DNA of 64,000 nucleotides from Prunella strophiata (GCA_036583965.1 JAZBQD010000034.1:1364001-1428000); one strand, 5' to 3'; counted from the first letter of the stretch, positions 1 through 13,337 are shown. The notes: generated by a model not told the origin, from the sequence alone. Numbers and translations are program-made.

Positions 1-700
1 GAGGAAGACTTTAATTTATAGCCCCATTCTTTTAATCTTGGTCAGCCAGATTTTTTCAGACATCTGTTTATATCTCCTTATAATATATTGGCTGGAGCAG
101 CAGCAGCAGGCAGCAGCTCCCTCGCAGGGGCTCTGCTGACATTTATAAACCGAAGCGATTTCTCTCGTGTGCTTTATGTTATCAGCTAAACCTGTCCACT
201 TAAATTATTGCCTTGTAACCAAATCACAACTATCTGTTACTCTGCTCTGTGCACGTTTCCCAGGCTCTATACCAATATCAAGCTTTGCAGAGGCTAAAAA
301 CAAGATGATAAATTAATAAACAAATGGAAAACAGGACATGCTTCCACCAGGCTCACAACCAAGGGAGGATCAGGCACGTTGTGCATGACATTACTAAAAG
401 CAGAGGGCTGCTGTGTGGAATATGCAGCATGCAGTGATATCCAAAGAACCCCATCTCTCTTCTTCTAGACCAATCAAATGACCAGCTGTGTTTCCTCACT
501 AAAGGAGAAAGGTCTCATCCTGCCCAGCTCCTTTCCAGTACCTCATTCCACATTCCACAAGTGGGTTTATGGTTCCAGCATGGGGACAAGGCTGAGCTCC
601 AACTCACTGCACAGCTACAGGCTGGGACATCACACACTGACCTGCAAACCTCCCACCAAGGTTGTGCAGTAACTCACTGCACTCCTGGCAGTGGCTTCCC

Positions 701-805
701 CATCCCATCCCATCCCATCCCATCCCATCCCATCCCATCCCATCCCATCCCATCCCATCCCATCCCATCCCATCCCATCCCATCCCATCCCATCCCATCC
801 CATCC
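701..805. repeat. (CATCC)21 pentanucleotide microsatellite
   Basis: About 21 uninterrupted copies of catcc. The minus strand reads GGGAT repeated, so it has more than 20 GGG runs separated by two bases, which fits the G-quadruplex pattern. Open frames on both strands across it (repeated HPIPS or WDGMG peptides) are products of the repeat and not genes. Confidence 0.98.
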
Positions 806-3149
806 CCTTGGACAAAGGTGCCAGTCACTGACTGCCCACCAAGAGGAGCCCAAGAGGGGCACGAGAGTTTTCCCCTGCAGCACCACCCTGTCCCCCATGG
901 CACAGCAATGTCCCCTGGGAAGGCTGGAGCAAGCAGAACAAAGGTGATCCAGCTCAGCTGAGGCAGATCCCTGGCTTGTCCCCAAGTGAGCATCCTTGTT
1001 TGCCATTGTAAGAGAATTCAAAAATCTATCAAGGGTTTGAAAACAAGCCCCAGTTATGAGTCAGTAAGTGGCTCTGCAGCTCTCAAAAATTACCTCAGTG
1101 TGTGAGCAAGCCTCAGATAACATCTACCTTCCTTCACTCTTTGTTTCTCTCCACGCAGGGAGTGAGGGAAAAGGGACTTTCTTTCTAGTACAGGCAACAA
1201 AGGAATCTGGAATCAATATGTGAATGTTCCAGCAAAACACACCAGCAGTGCTGCAGTACTGAAATAATCACACTGCCAGAGCATCCAGAATAAGTTATCT
1301 GATGGCACCACACCTTCTCCCTTAATAAAATAATGATTAAAAACTACCAGGAGACAAATCCCAGGAGCAGCAGAGCTCCCCACAGCTCCATCCCCAGCTC
1401 CAGGAGCCACCAGTGCCAGGGCTGGGGAACTGGCTGAGGCCAGGGTACCCCAGTGCTGGTGGCACACAGGGGACACTGTGCCTGGCTCCAGCTGTGCCTG
1501 GGTGGATGGGATGTCCCACACCAGGGTGCTCGGAGGAAAACAGAGGAGCCAGGCCCAGTCTGGGGGGCTCAGCTCACACCCTGACCCCAGACTCTGGTTA
1601 GAGCTGCTGAGCAAGGAAGCAGCAAAGCCTGCCTTCGTTTTTTTTCCTTTCTTTCCTACACAGGAAAGTTACTACCACTCTCCAGAATGTTTGTTACCTC
1701 AAAACAGAACATCTTTACACACAAAAGGAAGGCATGTAGCAGACACAGGTAAGAATGAGATGGATTACTGATGGGAAGGAGAGGCCCAGAGCCTGAATCT
1801 CATTTTATTTCTTTCTGTCCCTTTTTCACTCAGCTACAGCCTTTTGCATTAGTTCACTGTCTGGCATTCACTGCTCCTCCCATTTAAGTGGAAAATGTCA
1901 TTAATATACTCTATGTCACCTCCTCCTGATAGCTGGAGGAGAGGTTTTACAGCACCAGGCCTGGAAGCTCCCCCAGCAGCTGCCCCAGCAGCCCCAGCAT
2001 TGCCACCTCGGGCAGGGAGGGAGCTCAGACACCCGTGTGCACCTCCCAAGAACAAACTCCTGTGACCCTGGAAGAAATGCTTTAGAAAGCAACTCCCTGG
2101 GCAGCTCTTCCTCCCACTGTACTGCTGGGAAGCCACAGCTGCCTGCTGAGTGCACTATCTCCTCAGAGAAGCACCAGCCTGGTCATTGCCTCTCGATTTC
2201 TCAGGTAACCAGTGACAGCAGGGGCTCTGTTACCTACTGCAATTAATTATAGAGAAAACTCTTTTACAAAATCACTGTCCTGCGGTCCAGAAAGTGTCTC
2301 TTAAGCGTGAGCTGTGCAGGGGATGGGATGCAGGATGAACACCTAGGGTGATGCACCATGCCCAGTGCCATGGTGCCACCTGTCCCAGGCACTGCCCAGC
2401 TCAGGCTAAAGAAGCTGGGCTGCCTCTGTCTGCAAGTGACCAGTCCTGGTGGTGCCAGCCTGGTTCTATTGCTGCTGTTCTGTCTGATCATTGCCCAGAG
2501 GGCTGACAAGGACAGAGATGTCCTTCTCTTCCTGGGATTGCAGAGGAAACCCTCAGAGAGGAGTTTTGTCCTTACAGCACGAGCAAGCAATGGGCATTGC
2601 TGCTTCCTTCTGCCTCCCAGGGCACACAGGGAGCGGGCAGAGCCTGATCCCCCAGCCACAGATCCTCACAGAGGCTCTTCCAGAAAGGCCTGAATGGGAT
2701 GAATTGTTGAGAGGCTGAATGAAGAGTTCAAAGCACCTCAACAAAACCAAGGAAGTCTCATGTAAGAACTTCAGCTGGTTAGTTTATCTGACAAACCTTC
2801 CTGTGACATTCCAAGCTATGTTAATAAACATCCTGGAAATTGACCTGTCAGAACAGTGATGTCTAAGTACGACATCTTCTCCGACACTGATTTTGTTCCA
2901 TGCTGCAGTGGAGCAGGGACAGAAGCCATCTGAAATGCTTTCAAGCTTGCCAAGGGTGAATCTGTCCTCCTGTTCAACACCCAGCACTGCTGCTGGCAGC
3001 AAAGGCATGCCTGGGAAAGTCCCAAAGCCACCCTGTTCTGATACATCCCAACAGCAAGTGTGTTCCTGCCCAGGCTCCTCACAGGTCCCAAAGCAGCAGC
3101 ACTGCTTTCTGCTGGACTTGAACCCCACTTGAACAAGGGCAGGGAAAGA

Positions 3150-3230
3150 ATTATGGAATGGTTTGCTTGGAAGGGACCTTAAAGATCATCCAGTTCCAGC
3201 CCTCCTGCCACAGGCAGTGATGCCACCCTG
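3150..3230 (-). mobile_element. CR1 LINE 3'-end fragment
   Basis: The plus strand reads as the reverse complement of a bird CR1 3' end: 'ggaatggtttgcttggaagg' followed by gaccttaaagatcatccag and a cctgccacaggcag segment. It is short and 5'-truncated, so it is a dead copy. The extent is approximate. Confidence 0.85.
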
Positions 3231-4061
3231 AAAGGGCTGATAATATTGCATTTTCTCATTTAGCAAGAGAGAAGTGACCCACTGTGCTTGCTGTGCTACT
3301 GCTCTCCTGTGGCTGATGCCACAGAGCTCACTGGGTGGACTCAGGGTGTTAAGGGCTCCTCACACCAGGATTACAGGGAGACACACCCCCACAGTAACCC
3401 TTGGGAGAACTTTCTTGCACCCTGTGATTTTTAATGCCAACCTTGCTGCAATAACCACATCTTTAAGCACCATCCATCAGGCCTTCAGCTCAAACACTTG
3501 TTTGGCTGAAAAGGGTTTTAGAGCCACTCTTTTGTCACAGTGCTGAGAGGTCTTCTCTGTAATTTGTTCCCCTCAGCAAACAGAATGAAAACGTTTTTAA
3601 AATGATGCCAGAATCCAATCCCTCCTCCCATGATTCAATCCACAGCTAGCAGAGAACAAAGCCTCACAGGGAAGGGGCTCTCCACTAAGCAACCCTTGAT
3701 TAAAGATGTGAAAGCACCATTCCATTTGGACATTGGGCTGGACAGTGCTCACACTGGCCCTTTTCCCTGAGCCAGGGCTCTCCTGTGGCACTGGGATTTA
3801 TGTTCTCCAATAGATCAGCCAGTGCTGAGTGCTCTGAACTGCTGCTGCTCAAACCAGAGGTGCCCTGTGGGGCTGGGCTGGGCTCCCTCCTCACCACCTG
3901 CCAACTCCACCTGGCTGCTCCTGCAGCAAGAGGGAAGGAGGGGCAGGAGAGCCCCTGGGGACAGGCAGGGCCCTGGCTGGCAGTGCCAGAGCAGGTCCCT
4001 GTGACTGCCACCCACCCTCGCTGGCAGCCAAGGTGATGATGATGCTGATGGCATACGGGGC

Positions 4062-5476
4062 TGTCGTGGTTTGACACGGAAGTGAGTTTTTTCTGAAAGT
4101 GTGGTCAAACCAATCCCTGGCTAGATTTGAATATTGGCACCTGGTGTGGCCACTGGAGACATGGATTCGCCTCTGAGAACACAGGGGTTAAAAGCAGAGG
4201 ATGCCCAGGTGAATTTTCTCTCTTTGGCTCTGGTGAGTTGCTCTGAGGCCTCCCCTGCCCAGCTGTGGCTGGCTGGGGGAGGGGGGAAGCCAGGCCTGGG
4301 GTGAGGGGGGCCGGAGCCCCTGCAGGACAGAAGGGTGGAGGGATCCTGAGATGCTTCGAGCAGACCTCCCCCAACCCAGGAGAGAGAGTCTGTGCCAGCT
4401 TGAAATGATATCGTGTGCTGGCACCGCGGCTGAGAAGGAGAAGTGGTGGGGGGGGTGTAAGAAGGTGCCCAGCCGTGAGAGTCCCCGCAGACCAAGGCTG
4501 AGATTTTAACCCTTTTTGTCCTTGGACAAGGAAACTCATTCTCCTTTTGAATGAGAAAGAGGGACAGAGGTGAAATAGAGTGAAATCAGCAGGTGTGGTG
4601 AAAAGTTCGAAGCAAGTGGGAAAATGTCAGAAGAGGATGGGAAAAGTCCTAGGTGGGAAGAGATGATGGAGTGGTCTTGGGCTGGACTCTTTTTCTTGCA
4701 TAGCCATTGGACTGAACCAACTTCTTCCTGTACCTCCCCTGCATCTTGGAGGAGGCAATGGCTGGAAGCCAGGAGAGTGCAGTGGTGTTATTGGAGGGAA
4801 CAGAGACTGATGAGGGTGTGGTGGAACCCTCTCTCTTCAGAGGAGAAGGAGATCTCTGTTCTTGAGACCCCCCCAGGCCCCAGGGGAGTGGATATGGGGG
4901 GGACTGGTGTCCCAAAAGTGAGAGACTGTCACTCTTTTTGGAACTCATCAAAGCATCCTTAAAAGGAACCTGAGAAGCAGTTTGGACCCATGAACAGTGG
5001 TGAGAGCACTGGACATGGGAGGAAGGTGTCACCAGGACAGATCTTCTCCAGGCAGCTGCCATGTGTGACATGGAAACACAAGAGGTCTCAACTGTGTTTC
5101 CTGGGGAAGCCTGTTGGTGCAAGAGAGAGACTCTCTCTGCTTTGATGAACTGGAGTTGGATGTCTGAGGGGTGGTAATGGAATGAGAATTGAGTGTCTGA
5201 GGGGTGGCAAGTGGATTGTGAATTTAAAGTTTTGTCTTACTGTGTTGTAGTGGAATTGGGTGGGGGAAGGAGGAGTGTTTTGGAGGGTTTCCATTCTGAA
5301 TTCTATGCGTGTGTGTGTTTTGTTTTTTCTATTCTATTGTACGTTAATAAAGTTTCTCCTCTATTCCTAAGCTGGAGCCTGCTTTGCTCTATTCCTGGTC
5401 ACATCTCACAGCACTCATTTGAGGAAAATGTATTTTCATGGGGGCACTGGCATTGTGCCAGCATCAAACCATGACA
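4062..5476 (+). mobile_element. Solo LTR, 1,415 bp, ERVL-like, with 5-bp target-site duplication
   Basis: The element starts TGTCGTGGTTTGA and ends TCAAACCATGACA, giving TG...CA termini within near-perfect 13-bp inverted ends. It is flanked by an exact 5-bp direct repeat, GGGGC, at 4057-4061 and 5477-5481, which defines both insertion boundaries. An AATAAA polyadenylation signal lies at 5346-5351, about 125 bp from the 3' end, supporting plus orientation. No gag, pol or env sequence is present, so this is a recombined solo LTR or a non-autonomous element. The termini and length resemble bird ERVL-type LTRs; the family name is inference. It is antisense to SIL1. Confidence 0.88.
5346..5351 (+). 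promoter_or_regulatory. LTR polyadenylation signal AATAAA
   Basis: Canonical AATAAA inside the 1.4-kb LTR, followed by a T/C-rich stretch (gtttctcctctattcc). It would act on plus-strand transcripts, opposite to SIL1. Confidence 0.6.
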
Positions 5477-8400
5477 GGGGCCCAGCCTCGTGCCCAGAGC
5501 TGAGCCTGCTGAACTCGCACCAAACCTTGTCCCTCTCGTGCAGGGAACCACGAGGACAGGAGGGGTGGCTGTCACACACAGGGCACAGCATGGACCTCCC
5601 ATGAGGTGCCTGGGCCCCCTGCGAAGTCTGGAAGTGCTGAAGAGAAGGTGAAGGCCAGCAAGGTGCCTGGGGAGGAGGGATCTCAGGGAAGGAGGGTCAC
5701 AGGTGGGCTCGAGAGGGAAATACAGGAGCTCTGATGGAGGCACTGCTGCAGCATCTGCTGATGTAGCTGCTGCTGCTGCTGCAGGAGGGAAATGCTTCCT
5801 GTGGCAAAGAGCTCCTCCAACAAGTGCTCCGTCCTCCCACCTCCCTCCTGGGTGGGCTGCTCTGCCTTGCAGTGCCACTGCAGCAAACACCAGGAAAAGA
5901 ACAACCACAGGGCAGGAAGAAGAAGGGGTATCCTTTTGTAGAGTGGGCACAACATGTTTTCATGTTCTCAGCAAACCCTTCTCCCCAGTTTCAGGCACTA
6001 CAGTGAGTCACCACAGCTCTGGGTGCAGCAGGAGCCGTGTGCTCAGGATTCAATACGAGACACTCGATTTAATTTTTCTTCTGATACTGGGCTTGAAGTC
6101 TGTGAACTGCTGCAGTTTAGAGAGTTTAATCCCACAAAGGTCTGAGCAGGAGAAACAGAGAGACCAAAGGTATCCAGCCACACTCTGATATTTCATCTCT
6201 CAAATGGCACACCAGGCTGCAGAGACACTGCAGCGACCTTTGTCTCACCGTGTCCCCAAGTCAACATCCATGAGAAGCTTATTTACAAAAGCCAGTTTTA
6301 ATCCCTCTCCAACTCACTACATTATTTATCCCCAAGCCAGTGCTACAATCCATTCAATAATTGTCATTCCTCAGGTCTATTTGTTACTCCAGAAAGCCCA
6401 TCTGGGATGCTGAAGGCTTGGCTACATTCAGGGAAGATCAATGCAGGGTGTAGGCAAAGAAGGACAAGGCAGCTGACCAGGAGAATTGAGAACCTGACAA
6501 AAGGAACTGAGGATTATATTAATTTTGTGGAATTTTAGGCATTTAATACCTTTTGAGAGAGGCTTCTTTACTGTGATGGAGGTTAGCACCTCCAGAACAT
6601 CATCAACCATTGTGTCTCCCACATCTGTCACTCCCAGAGAGTCCCTCCTCCTCTCTCAGGGACTCAGGAGATGGCCACCAAAGAACCTGGCAATGTGGAG
6701 GCACAGGAAGGACACAACAGGGAGGGATAATCCATCAGGACCAACACCAGTGCGAGAATCAGGAGGTTTAAATGGCCTTGGTAATCTCTTGTTGGAAATG
6801 AGGTGTTGAAGGCTAACAGTGCTCAACTTGAAGAGGGTAAATGAGCAAAAAAGGAAACTTCCAGGGAAGGGCTGGGAAGCTCAAGAAGGGGTGTTCATGA
6901 CCAGGCCTCAGCACTCTCTGTTCCTGTCCTCAGCTTCTGAGTCTGTAACTCAGTGCTGAAATTGCAAGGATGAGACATGCAGGACACAAACTCCCTTCTC
7001 CCAGCTCCAGCTCCCAGCGGGAGCGTTTCAGGACACGCAGTGCCGCTGTCAGGGCGTGCAGCTGACTGCCTTGGATCCTGTCTCTGCTCCACGTGTGTCA
7101 GCTGGCTCCCCTCACCCTGCACTGGTGTCCCCCGAGCCCAGCAGCGTCCCCAGAGCCCAGCGGGAGCTCCGCAGACATTTGGCCAACACTGCCCAGCCCA
7201 GCCCTGGAAGGTGCTGGCCCCACCTGCCTGTGAGACAAGCAGGATGGATGGGAAGAGCTGCCTGCCAGCCCCGCTGCCAAGGCAGAGTGAGAACAAATTT
7301 GGATAATAAAAGCTGGAATAAGGAGATGCCTTGGAGAGCACGCTGGAACAGCGCTTTGCAAAGCTTCAATTTAAAGCCTTGTTTCTACAGCTAACGCAGT
7401 CGTAAGGGACATTAGCCTAATTTCTGTCAAGAGAACTTGTCAACACTGCAGTATTTAAGATAGACACTAAAGATGTGTTTTATCTCACAGATAGATCACT
7501 GGGAAAGGAAGGAGCTGTGCCACACTTGGTTCACAGGAAAATAAATTGACGTTCTCCCTGGGCCTAATTGGTGGATGCTTGTTTTATAACACCACATGCA
7601 CGAGCAGCCTCACATTTTATCAGTGTGCAGCTGAGATCGGTGCCAAATCCACTGTGGGGTTAGATACAGGAACCCACAGGGACGTGCTTCAAATGGGCAC
7701 CCAAGGACACAGAGCTGGGCATTTTCCAGCCACAGAATAGCTGAAATATTTGGCCATGTCCTGAAGGGCCAGGTCCTTCTACTGACGGTGCTCACCAGCT
7801 GAGCCACAGCTAGTCGGGTGGGATTTCAGGGCCAAGGGGTAGAAGAAGAGAACTGGCTTTGCTTCTTCAGGACCACCAGCAGGAACTTGCCTGGCCTGGT
7901 TTTTAGAGACGCTCCATGGTGAGCCAATAGAAAAGCAAAGAGAGGCTGTACCCTGCAGCTTTAGGAGAGAAGTGCTAGCATGTTCCTGCTCCCATCATAC
8001 TCAGCTTTGAGGAACTAAAACATTCCCAGGAGCCCGAGTGTATTAAAGCTGGCATGGCTCCACATGTCCCACGTGCCAGCCCTGGGGCTGGGTTTGAGAC
8101 GTGCCCAAGATAATGCCCAAAGGCTTGTCCCAGACTTGCAGCTCCTGCAGTGGAAAGTTGAAAATGCCCTTTTATTTGCAGTTGTTACAGGGAAATAACA
8201 GCCATGTAACCTTGTCCAGGCCTTGAGACAGAAATCAGCTTGCAGAGGAAGCCTGAGGGAGCATGACCCTGAGCTGCAGGCTTCAGGGCAGGAGGGTGGC
8301 TCTGCTCTGCCACGGATTCTGCACTTGCAGAACTAAATCACTACAACAGCCAGAAATGTCCCTCGGGAAGGAAATCCTCTCAAAGATAAATCAATAACTC

Positions 8401-8995
8401 AGTGTAATTTTAGCATGCAGCCAGGAGAATTTACATTGCCAGGAAGGCTGAGAGCTTTGCCACAGAGACAGAGCCACAGCATCATCAAACAGCCCTGCAG
8501 CAGACCCTGCACAAGAGCTCAGGCTCTGGGTGTTCACTGCAAAGCCATGAGGCTGGGCTCGGCATTTTAGGACCCCACAGACCCAAATCACAGTGACAGC
8601 AGCAGGGATGTGGTCCAGCCAAACTCCCTTGGAACAAACCCACCTTTCCCTTTCCTCCTCTGCAGCAGCAAGGCTGCTCCCTGCAATCATGGCAGTGCTG
8701 GTAAATGCTCCAGATCCTGCAGGGTGAGACACACACAAAGCACAGTGAAGCCAGGCACAGGAGCAGAGGGGGAGTGCTCCAGCCACAGCCTCCACCCCTG
8801 GCCAGGGGGTTCCCACCAGCCAAGCCACCCACAAAACAGCACAACAAGGATGTGCTGCAGCCCCCAGTGATTAATGAGACTGCAATTTGCGTAATTATAT
8901 TAATGCTAAGTACACTCGGAGCAGTAAGTTCAAGGGAACTAATGACACTGTAGAGCACAGTTCAACAGTGAGCAGTAACTCCAGCAAAAAGGGGG

Positions 8996-9011
8996 AAAAA
9001 AAAAAAAAAAA
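8996..9011. repeat. A16 homopolymer tract
   Basis: A run of sixteen A. No retroposon body with target-site duplication was recognised upstream of it. Similar A tracts occur at about 14879-14895 and 15585-15597. Confidence 0.9.
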
Positions 9012-9747
9012 GGCCCCTAATTATTCAGTAGCTCTTCTCCCAGATTCTCAGGGTCAGCTTGGAGGAGAAGGTGGCCTGAATTATATTTTCGTTTCCAGAA
9101 CATCAACAGAATTGCTAAGTGAGTTCCAGCAGCAAGGTCAGAGCCTGCCCATTGTTATGCATGCCAGCCCTGTCCCTTCGCGGCTCTCCCGGGCCAGGCG
9201 GGGCTGGGCTGGTGTGTCCCCTGCCAGCGCTGCCACCGCCGAGCCCTGCTGTCCTGGGGACACGGCACTGGCTCCTGTGCCAGTGTTTGTCCTGGTCCCC
9301 AGCACGGACAGACAAACTGCAACAACCAGTTCCTCAGCAGCCAGGTGTAGCCTGCATGTGTGAAGGTGCAGGAGCCTGTCCAGGATAAGCCTGAGGAGCA
9401 AAGAGCCCAGTCCAGCCAGCAGAGGTTTGTGTACATCCAGCCCTCTCCAGAGAGCCTGCTGGCACAGCCACAGCCCCTGGCAGACGTGGAGCCTGTGCCA
9501 GGGCATGCAGAGCTGCGTGTGCCTGGTACAGAGCTCTTCCCCTGGTACAGCCCACCTGGAGCTGTGGAAGCATTTTGGAGCTCCCGTGCTGGCCACAGTC
9601 CTGTCGCTCCTCACAGGTTCCCTTGGTGCCAACAAGCTCTCACACAGGTTGTGCCATCAGTGCTGATGTGCTCCAAGAGCCTCTGTCTGCAAATCCAACT
9701 TTACAGCAGTTACCAATGCAGTCTGGGCTTCTGGATTACTTCTTGAG

Positions 9748-10045
9748 ACTTGGACTTTTACAAGGGCTGGAGGGACAGGACACAGGGGGAATGGCTTCCC
9801 ACTGCCAGAGGGCAGGAATGGATGGGATATTGGGAGGGAATTGTTCCCTGGGAGGGTGGGCAGGCCCTGGCACAGGGTGCCCAGAGAAGCTCTGGCTGCC
9901 CCTGGATCCCTGGCAGTGCCCAAGGCCAGGCTGGATGGGGCTTGGAGCAGCCTGGGACAGTGGGAGATGTCCCTGCCATGTCAGGGAGTTGGCATTGGAT
10001 GGGCTTTAACTTTCCAACCCAAACCATTCTGGGATCCAATGACTC
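9748..10045 (+). mobile_element. CR1 LINE 3' fragment (about 300 bp)
   Basis: A clear sense-strand match to the CR1 3' region: 'ggcttcccactgccagaggg', then ggcacagggtgcccagagaagc, ctggatccctggcagtgcccaaggcc, and finally 'ccaacccaaaccattctggg', where the terminal octamer repeats should begin. It is 5'-truncated and noncoding. Open frames across it are CR1 shadows. Confidence 0.95.
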
Positions 10046-11947
10046 TGCACCTCTGAAATGCTGAGATCTGCCAGCAGAGCTGCCCCAAGGTCAGAGCTTG
10101 AAGGTGAAGGTGCATTATGACCACCCCACACAAAGCCAGGACAATGACTTGTTATGCTCCTACAGCACAGAACACGAAGCTGCCTGAGAAGCCAGGGCAG
10201 AAGAACTTTGCAAAGACAACACAAAAGAGGAGACCCCACAATCCTCATGTGACCTCTGTGTCTGATTGAAAACCAAACCCAAATTAAATGAACCCAAATG
10301 AAATACCCCACAAGTTTGATGTCTCAGGATTGCACTCAGAGCTCTCCTGGTGCTTCCAAGCTCAACAGCAGCATCCAGCAGCAGGGAACATGCAGAAGGT
10401 AATTCAGTGATGATTAGGAAGACACATATGAAGTTATCCATCACAGAGCAACCTGTGTGCACCTACATGTCCTGCAGAACAATCAGAAATCAATAGCAAG
10501 ATGCAGAAACCCTCAACCACACAGTAAAATATAAAGAACACTTGTAATATTGATTTTAAAAGCACCTCTGTGAAGACAGTTGAGAAGAAGCCTGAGAAAG
10601 CAAAGCAAAATGCCTGAATTGAAACCTTTTTTTTTTTCTCCCTCAGAAAGACATTAATAATGGATTTTCAATGCAAGAAGAAAAACTGAAACCCACACCA
10701 GATTCTCCTGGTAATAACAGCTTTCTGCAAAGCCCAGCTATTAATGTAACAGGGACGTCCATCAATCAAGCACACAGCAAGTACTTTGAGAGCTAAAAAA
10801 AGAGCATGCAAACATCTGCTTTTGGCAACTTAAATTTTGCCCTTAAGCACAAGGAACATAATAAATTATCAGGAGGTTGGGCTTGAATTTGTTTTCCTCC
10901 ATGCTGGACCCAAATGCTGAGGATAAGGATGAAGGTACACAAACATGCTGCTGCTGGGATTTGTCCTGACAAAAAATGGGAGAAAGGAGCACAGTTTCAT
11001 TTGTGTTTTCATTTGAAAACACTGGTGCAAGAGGACACTAAACAGGGGTGGAGCATCTCCCTGTCTGCAGTTCAGGGAGCTCCTGTGAACCCTTTTCCAC
11101 CTCCAGCATCCTCAGCACATCCAGGACTGCTGGAGCAGTCCCACAGTGGAGTGACAACTGTGCCAGTGTGCTCCAAGGTGCCCATGGCCTCCCTCCTCAC
11201 CCAGCTCCTTCCCTGTTCCCCGTGGAACTGTTGTGATTTTGGCAGGTCCTCAGTCCCTCAGTGTTCTCTTCAACCACCACATCACACGTGGGGTCTGTCC
11301 ACGCAGCCCAGCTCTGCCTGGGGTGTCCCAGCAACCCCAGAAAAGCTGGATTTGCACCAAGGAAACAGCTGCAGAAAGCAGCTGGGGTGTCCCCACGCCT
11401 CCAGTGTCCCCCCCCTTGTAAAACACAGCAGGTCAGAGCAAGTGCTGGAGATAATGAACACCATTTACTGATTCCAGCACGGGAGGCTGCAGGCATGGCT
11501 GCAACTAAGTCTTAATAAATTCTGAAGAGTGACACCATAAAATGGCATTATGGAAGGCTGTATTTATTGTCTCCCCATGCTTCTGTCTCCAAGGTGCCAC
11601 GTTACACTTAATAACAGTTTTCTCCCCAGCTGCCAGTGTTGCAAACCCTGACAAGCTAATGGTGGGGCCAGCCCTCCCCAAACACACACATCTCCACCCA
11701 GCACACAGCTTCTGTGGCAGGAACAGGCAAAAAGGATTAAACCAGGGCTGCCCAGGTGCTGCCCAGCCTGTCCCCTCCGTGCTGGCTCCACAGGGCTCCC
11801 TGCCATGCAGCAGGACAGGAGTTTTGTCCCTGGAAGGGATGCAGAGGAGGAGCAGCTGCTGTAGGGTGGTACCTGCATGCCCAGTGACCTGCTGGGAACA
11901 CCAAGGCCCTGCCAGCAGAGAAGCCCCACCTGAAACTACTGCCTGCT

Positions 11948-12252
11948 TGTTGTTATTGACACAGATAAGGTTACTAGTTATATCACCAAGCTCTGAAATG
12001 TTATCTTGCTGTAGAAAGTCCCACACCTTTTCACAGGTTCTGTTCCTTGCAGTGCTGACTCCATCCTCCTTCTTCACCACAGCACTGCTAACTGAATTCT
12101 GTCTCTCCTCTCTTGCTGGCCCCTCCTTTTATATTACTCAAGTCACTGGATGTACCTGTGCCCTATTAAGGGCACACCTGTTCCAAATCTTTAGTAATTA
12201 GAACAGCTGCAACTCTTTAGGGGTGAAATTACCTTCAGTACTACCTCCCACA
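11948..12252 (-). mobile_element. Solo LTR copy 1, 305 bp, class II (ERVK)-like
   Basis: On the minus strand it starts TGTGGGAGGTAGTACTGAAG and ends near TGTGTCAATAACAACA. A TATA box (TATAAAAGG on minus, plus-strand 12125-12133) fits an LTR promoter. The element has the same 305-bp length as the copy at 43664-43968 and differs from it at about nine positions by eye. The flanking 6-mers are CCTGCT (11942-11947) and GCTGCT (12253-12258), an imperfect target-site duplication. The polyadenylation hexamer is AATAAC here instead of AATAAA. No internal retroviral genes. It lies in sense orientation relative to SIL1. Confidence 0.85.
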
Positions 12253-12295
12253 GCTGCTGTCACAGCAAGCTCTGGGCCAGGCATCAGCACATTCC

Positions 12296-12402
12296 TCTGG
12301 AGAACCACGGGGCACCAGGGATCCTCATGGAGAACCAGAGGTCCTCAAGGAGAACCATGGAGAACAAGAGGTCCTCATGGAGAACAAGAGGACCCCTGGT
12401 TC
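12296..12402. repeat. Short degenerate tandem repeat (gtcctcatggagaac)
   Basis: Four to five imperfect copies of a roughly 20-27 bp unit built around 'cctcatggagaacaagagg'. Spacing is irregular. It starts 44 bp after the end of the LTR at 11948-12252. No coding meaning is apparent. Confidence 0.7.
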
Positions 12403-13337
12403 CTCATGCCAGAAGGGCAGGAAACCTCCTCATTCAGCATTCCCAGCTCCTCCACCACTGCAGTGTGCACTTCCATGGCTCCATATTTGGCTTTTGGACC
12501 ATGGATACAGTTTTTCTGGAGCATGGTTTCCACTGAGCTTCTTGTTCTCCCTGCTGGTGTAGTGCTCTAAGCCTGCAAGAAAATCACTTTGAGCTTCAGG
12601 CAGCACCTCAGGTGTGGCTGGAGACTTGACAAGTATAAAGATGCTGTTGTTCCATCCCTGCCTGCATCACCTGCACTGCAGAAGGCACAAAAGAAGTCAT
12701 GTGAACCATCTTTAGTTCTCTTCAGAATACAAAAAGGTAACAAAAAACCCCCAAACTCACATATATAAGTTTATCAAGTACAGCAAACAGGATAACCAGG
12801 CAGTGCAGGTGTGTTTAGCCTGAGAACACTCACAGTGGATGGAGGAGAGTGTGTACCTCTCCTCACCCAGTGTCCACCCCCCTGGCCACAGCCTGGGCTG
12901 CAGGAGCCTCCCTGTCCCTCCTCTCTTGCCAGCTGACAGCTCTCCTCAGCAGCCTGGCTCTGCTCCTCCTCCAGGACAAGTCCTTTCCCCTTCAGAAAGT
13001 AATCCAAAGATTTAGAGAGCATCTGAAGAGATCAGTGTGTGGAAGGATGATGAAACAGGAGTCAAGTGAAAAGCCTCTTGGCTTCTCTTCCAGTAAAGGC
13101 TCTGCCCTCATGGGGCACCTTCCCTGCAGCCTCTGGCTCCTGGCTCCAGCCCCAGCTCCCCAGCAGCTCAGACATTTCCTGCTGTCTCTTTTTCAGAGAA
13201 GACCTTTCTGTGGTTGCCCCACTCAGACTGCAGCTGATGTTAGTGGGGGAGCACTCAGCACCACCAGGGCTTGCAGCTCTTTGTGAAGCCACCATGAGAT
13301 TTTCTGTCTTAAAAAAGGCACTGCCAGACAGTCCCTG

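Noticed and set aside
561..1021. Open frames with HPIPS or WDGMG repeats
   Set aside because: Translation of the (CATCC)n microsatellite; no other support.
11542..12201. 219-codon plus-strand open frame
   Set aside because: Its 3' half is the antisense strand of a 305-bp solo LTR. The same peptide reappears at 43561-43917 over the second LTR copy.
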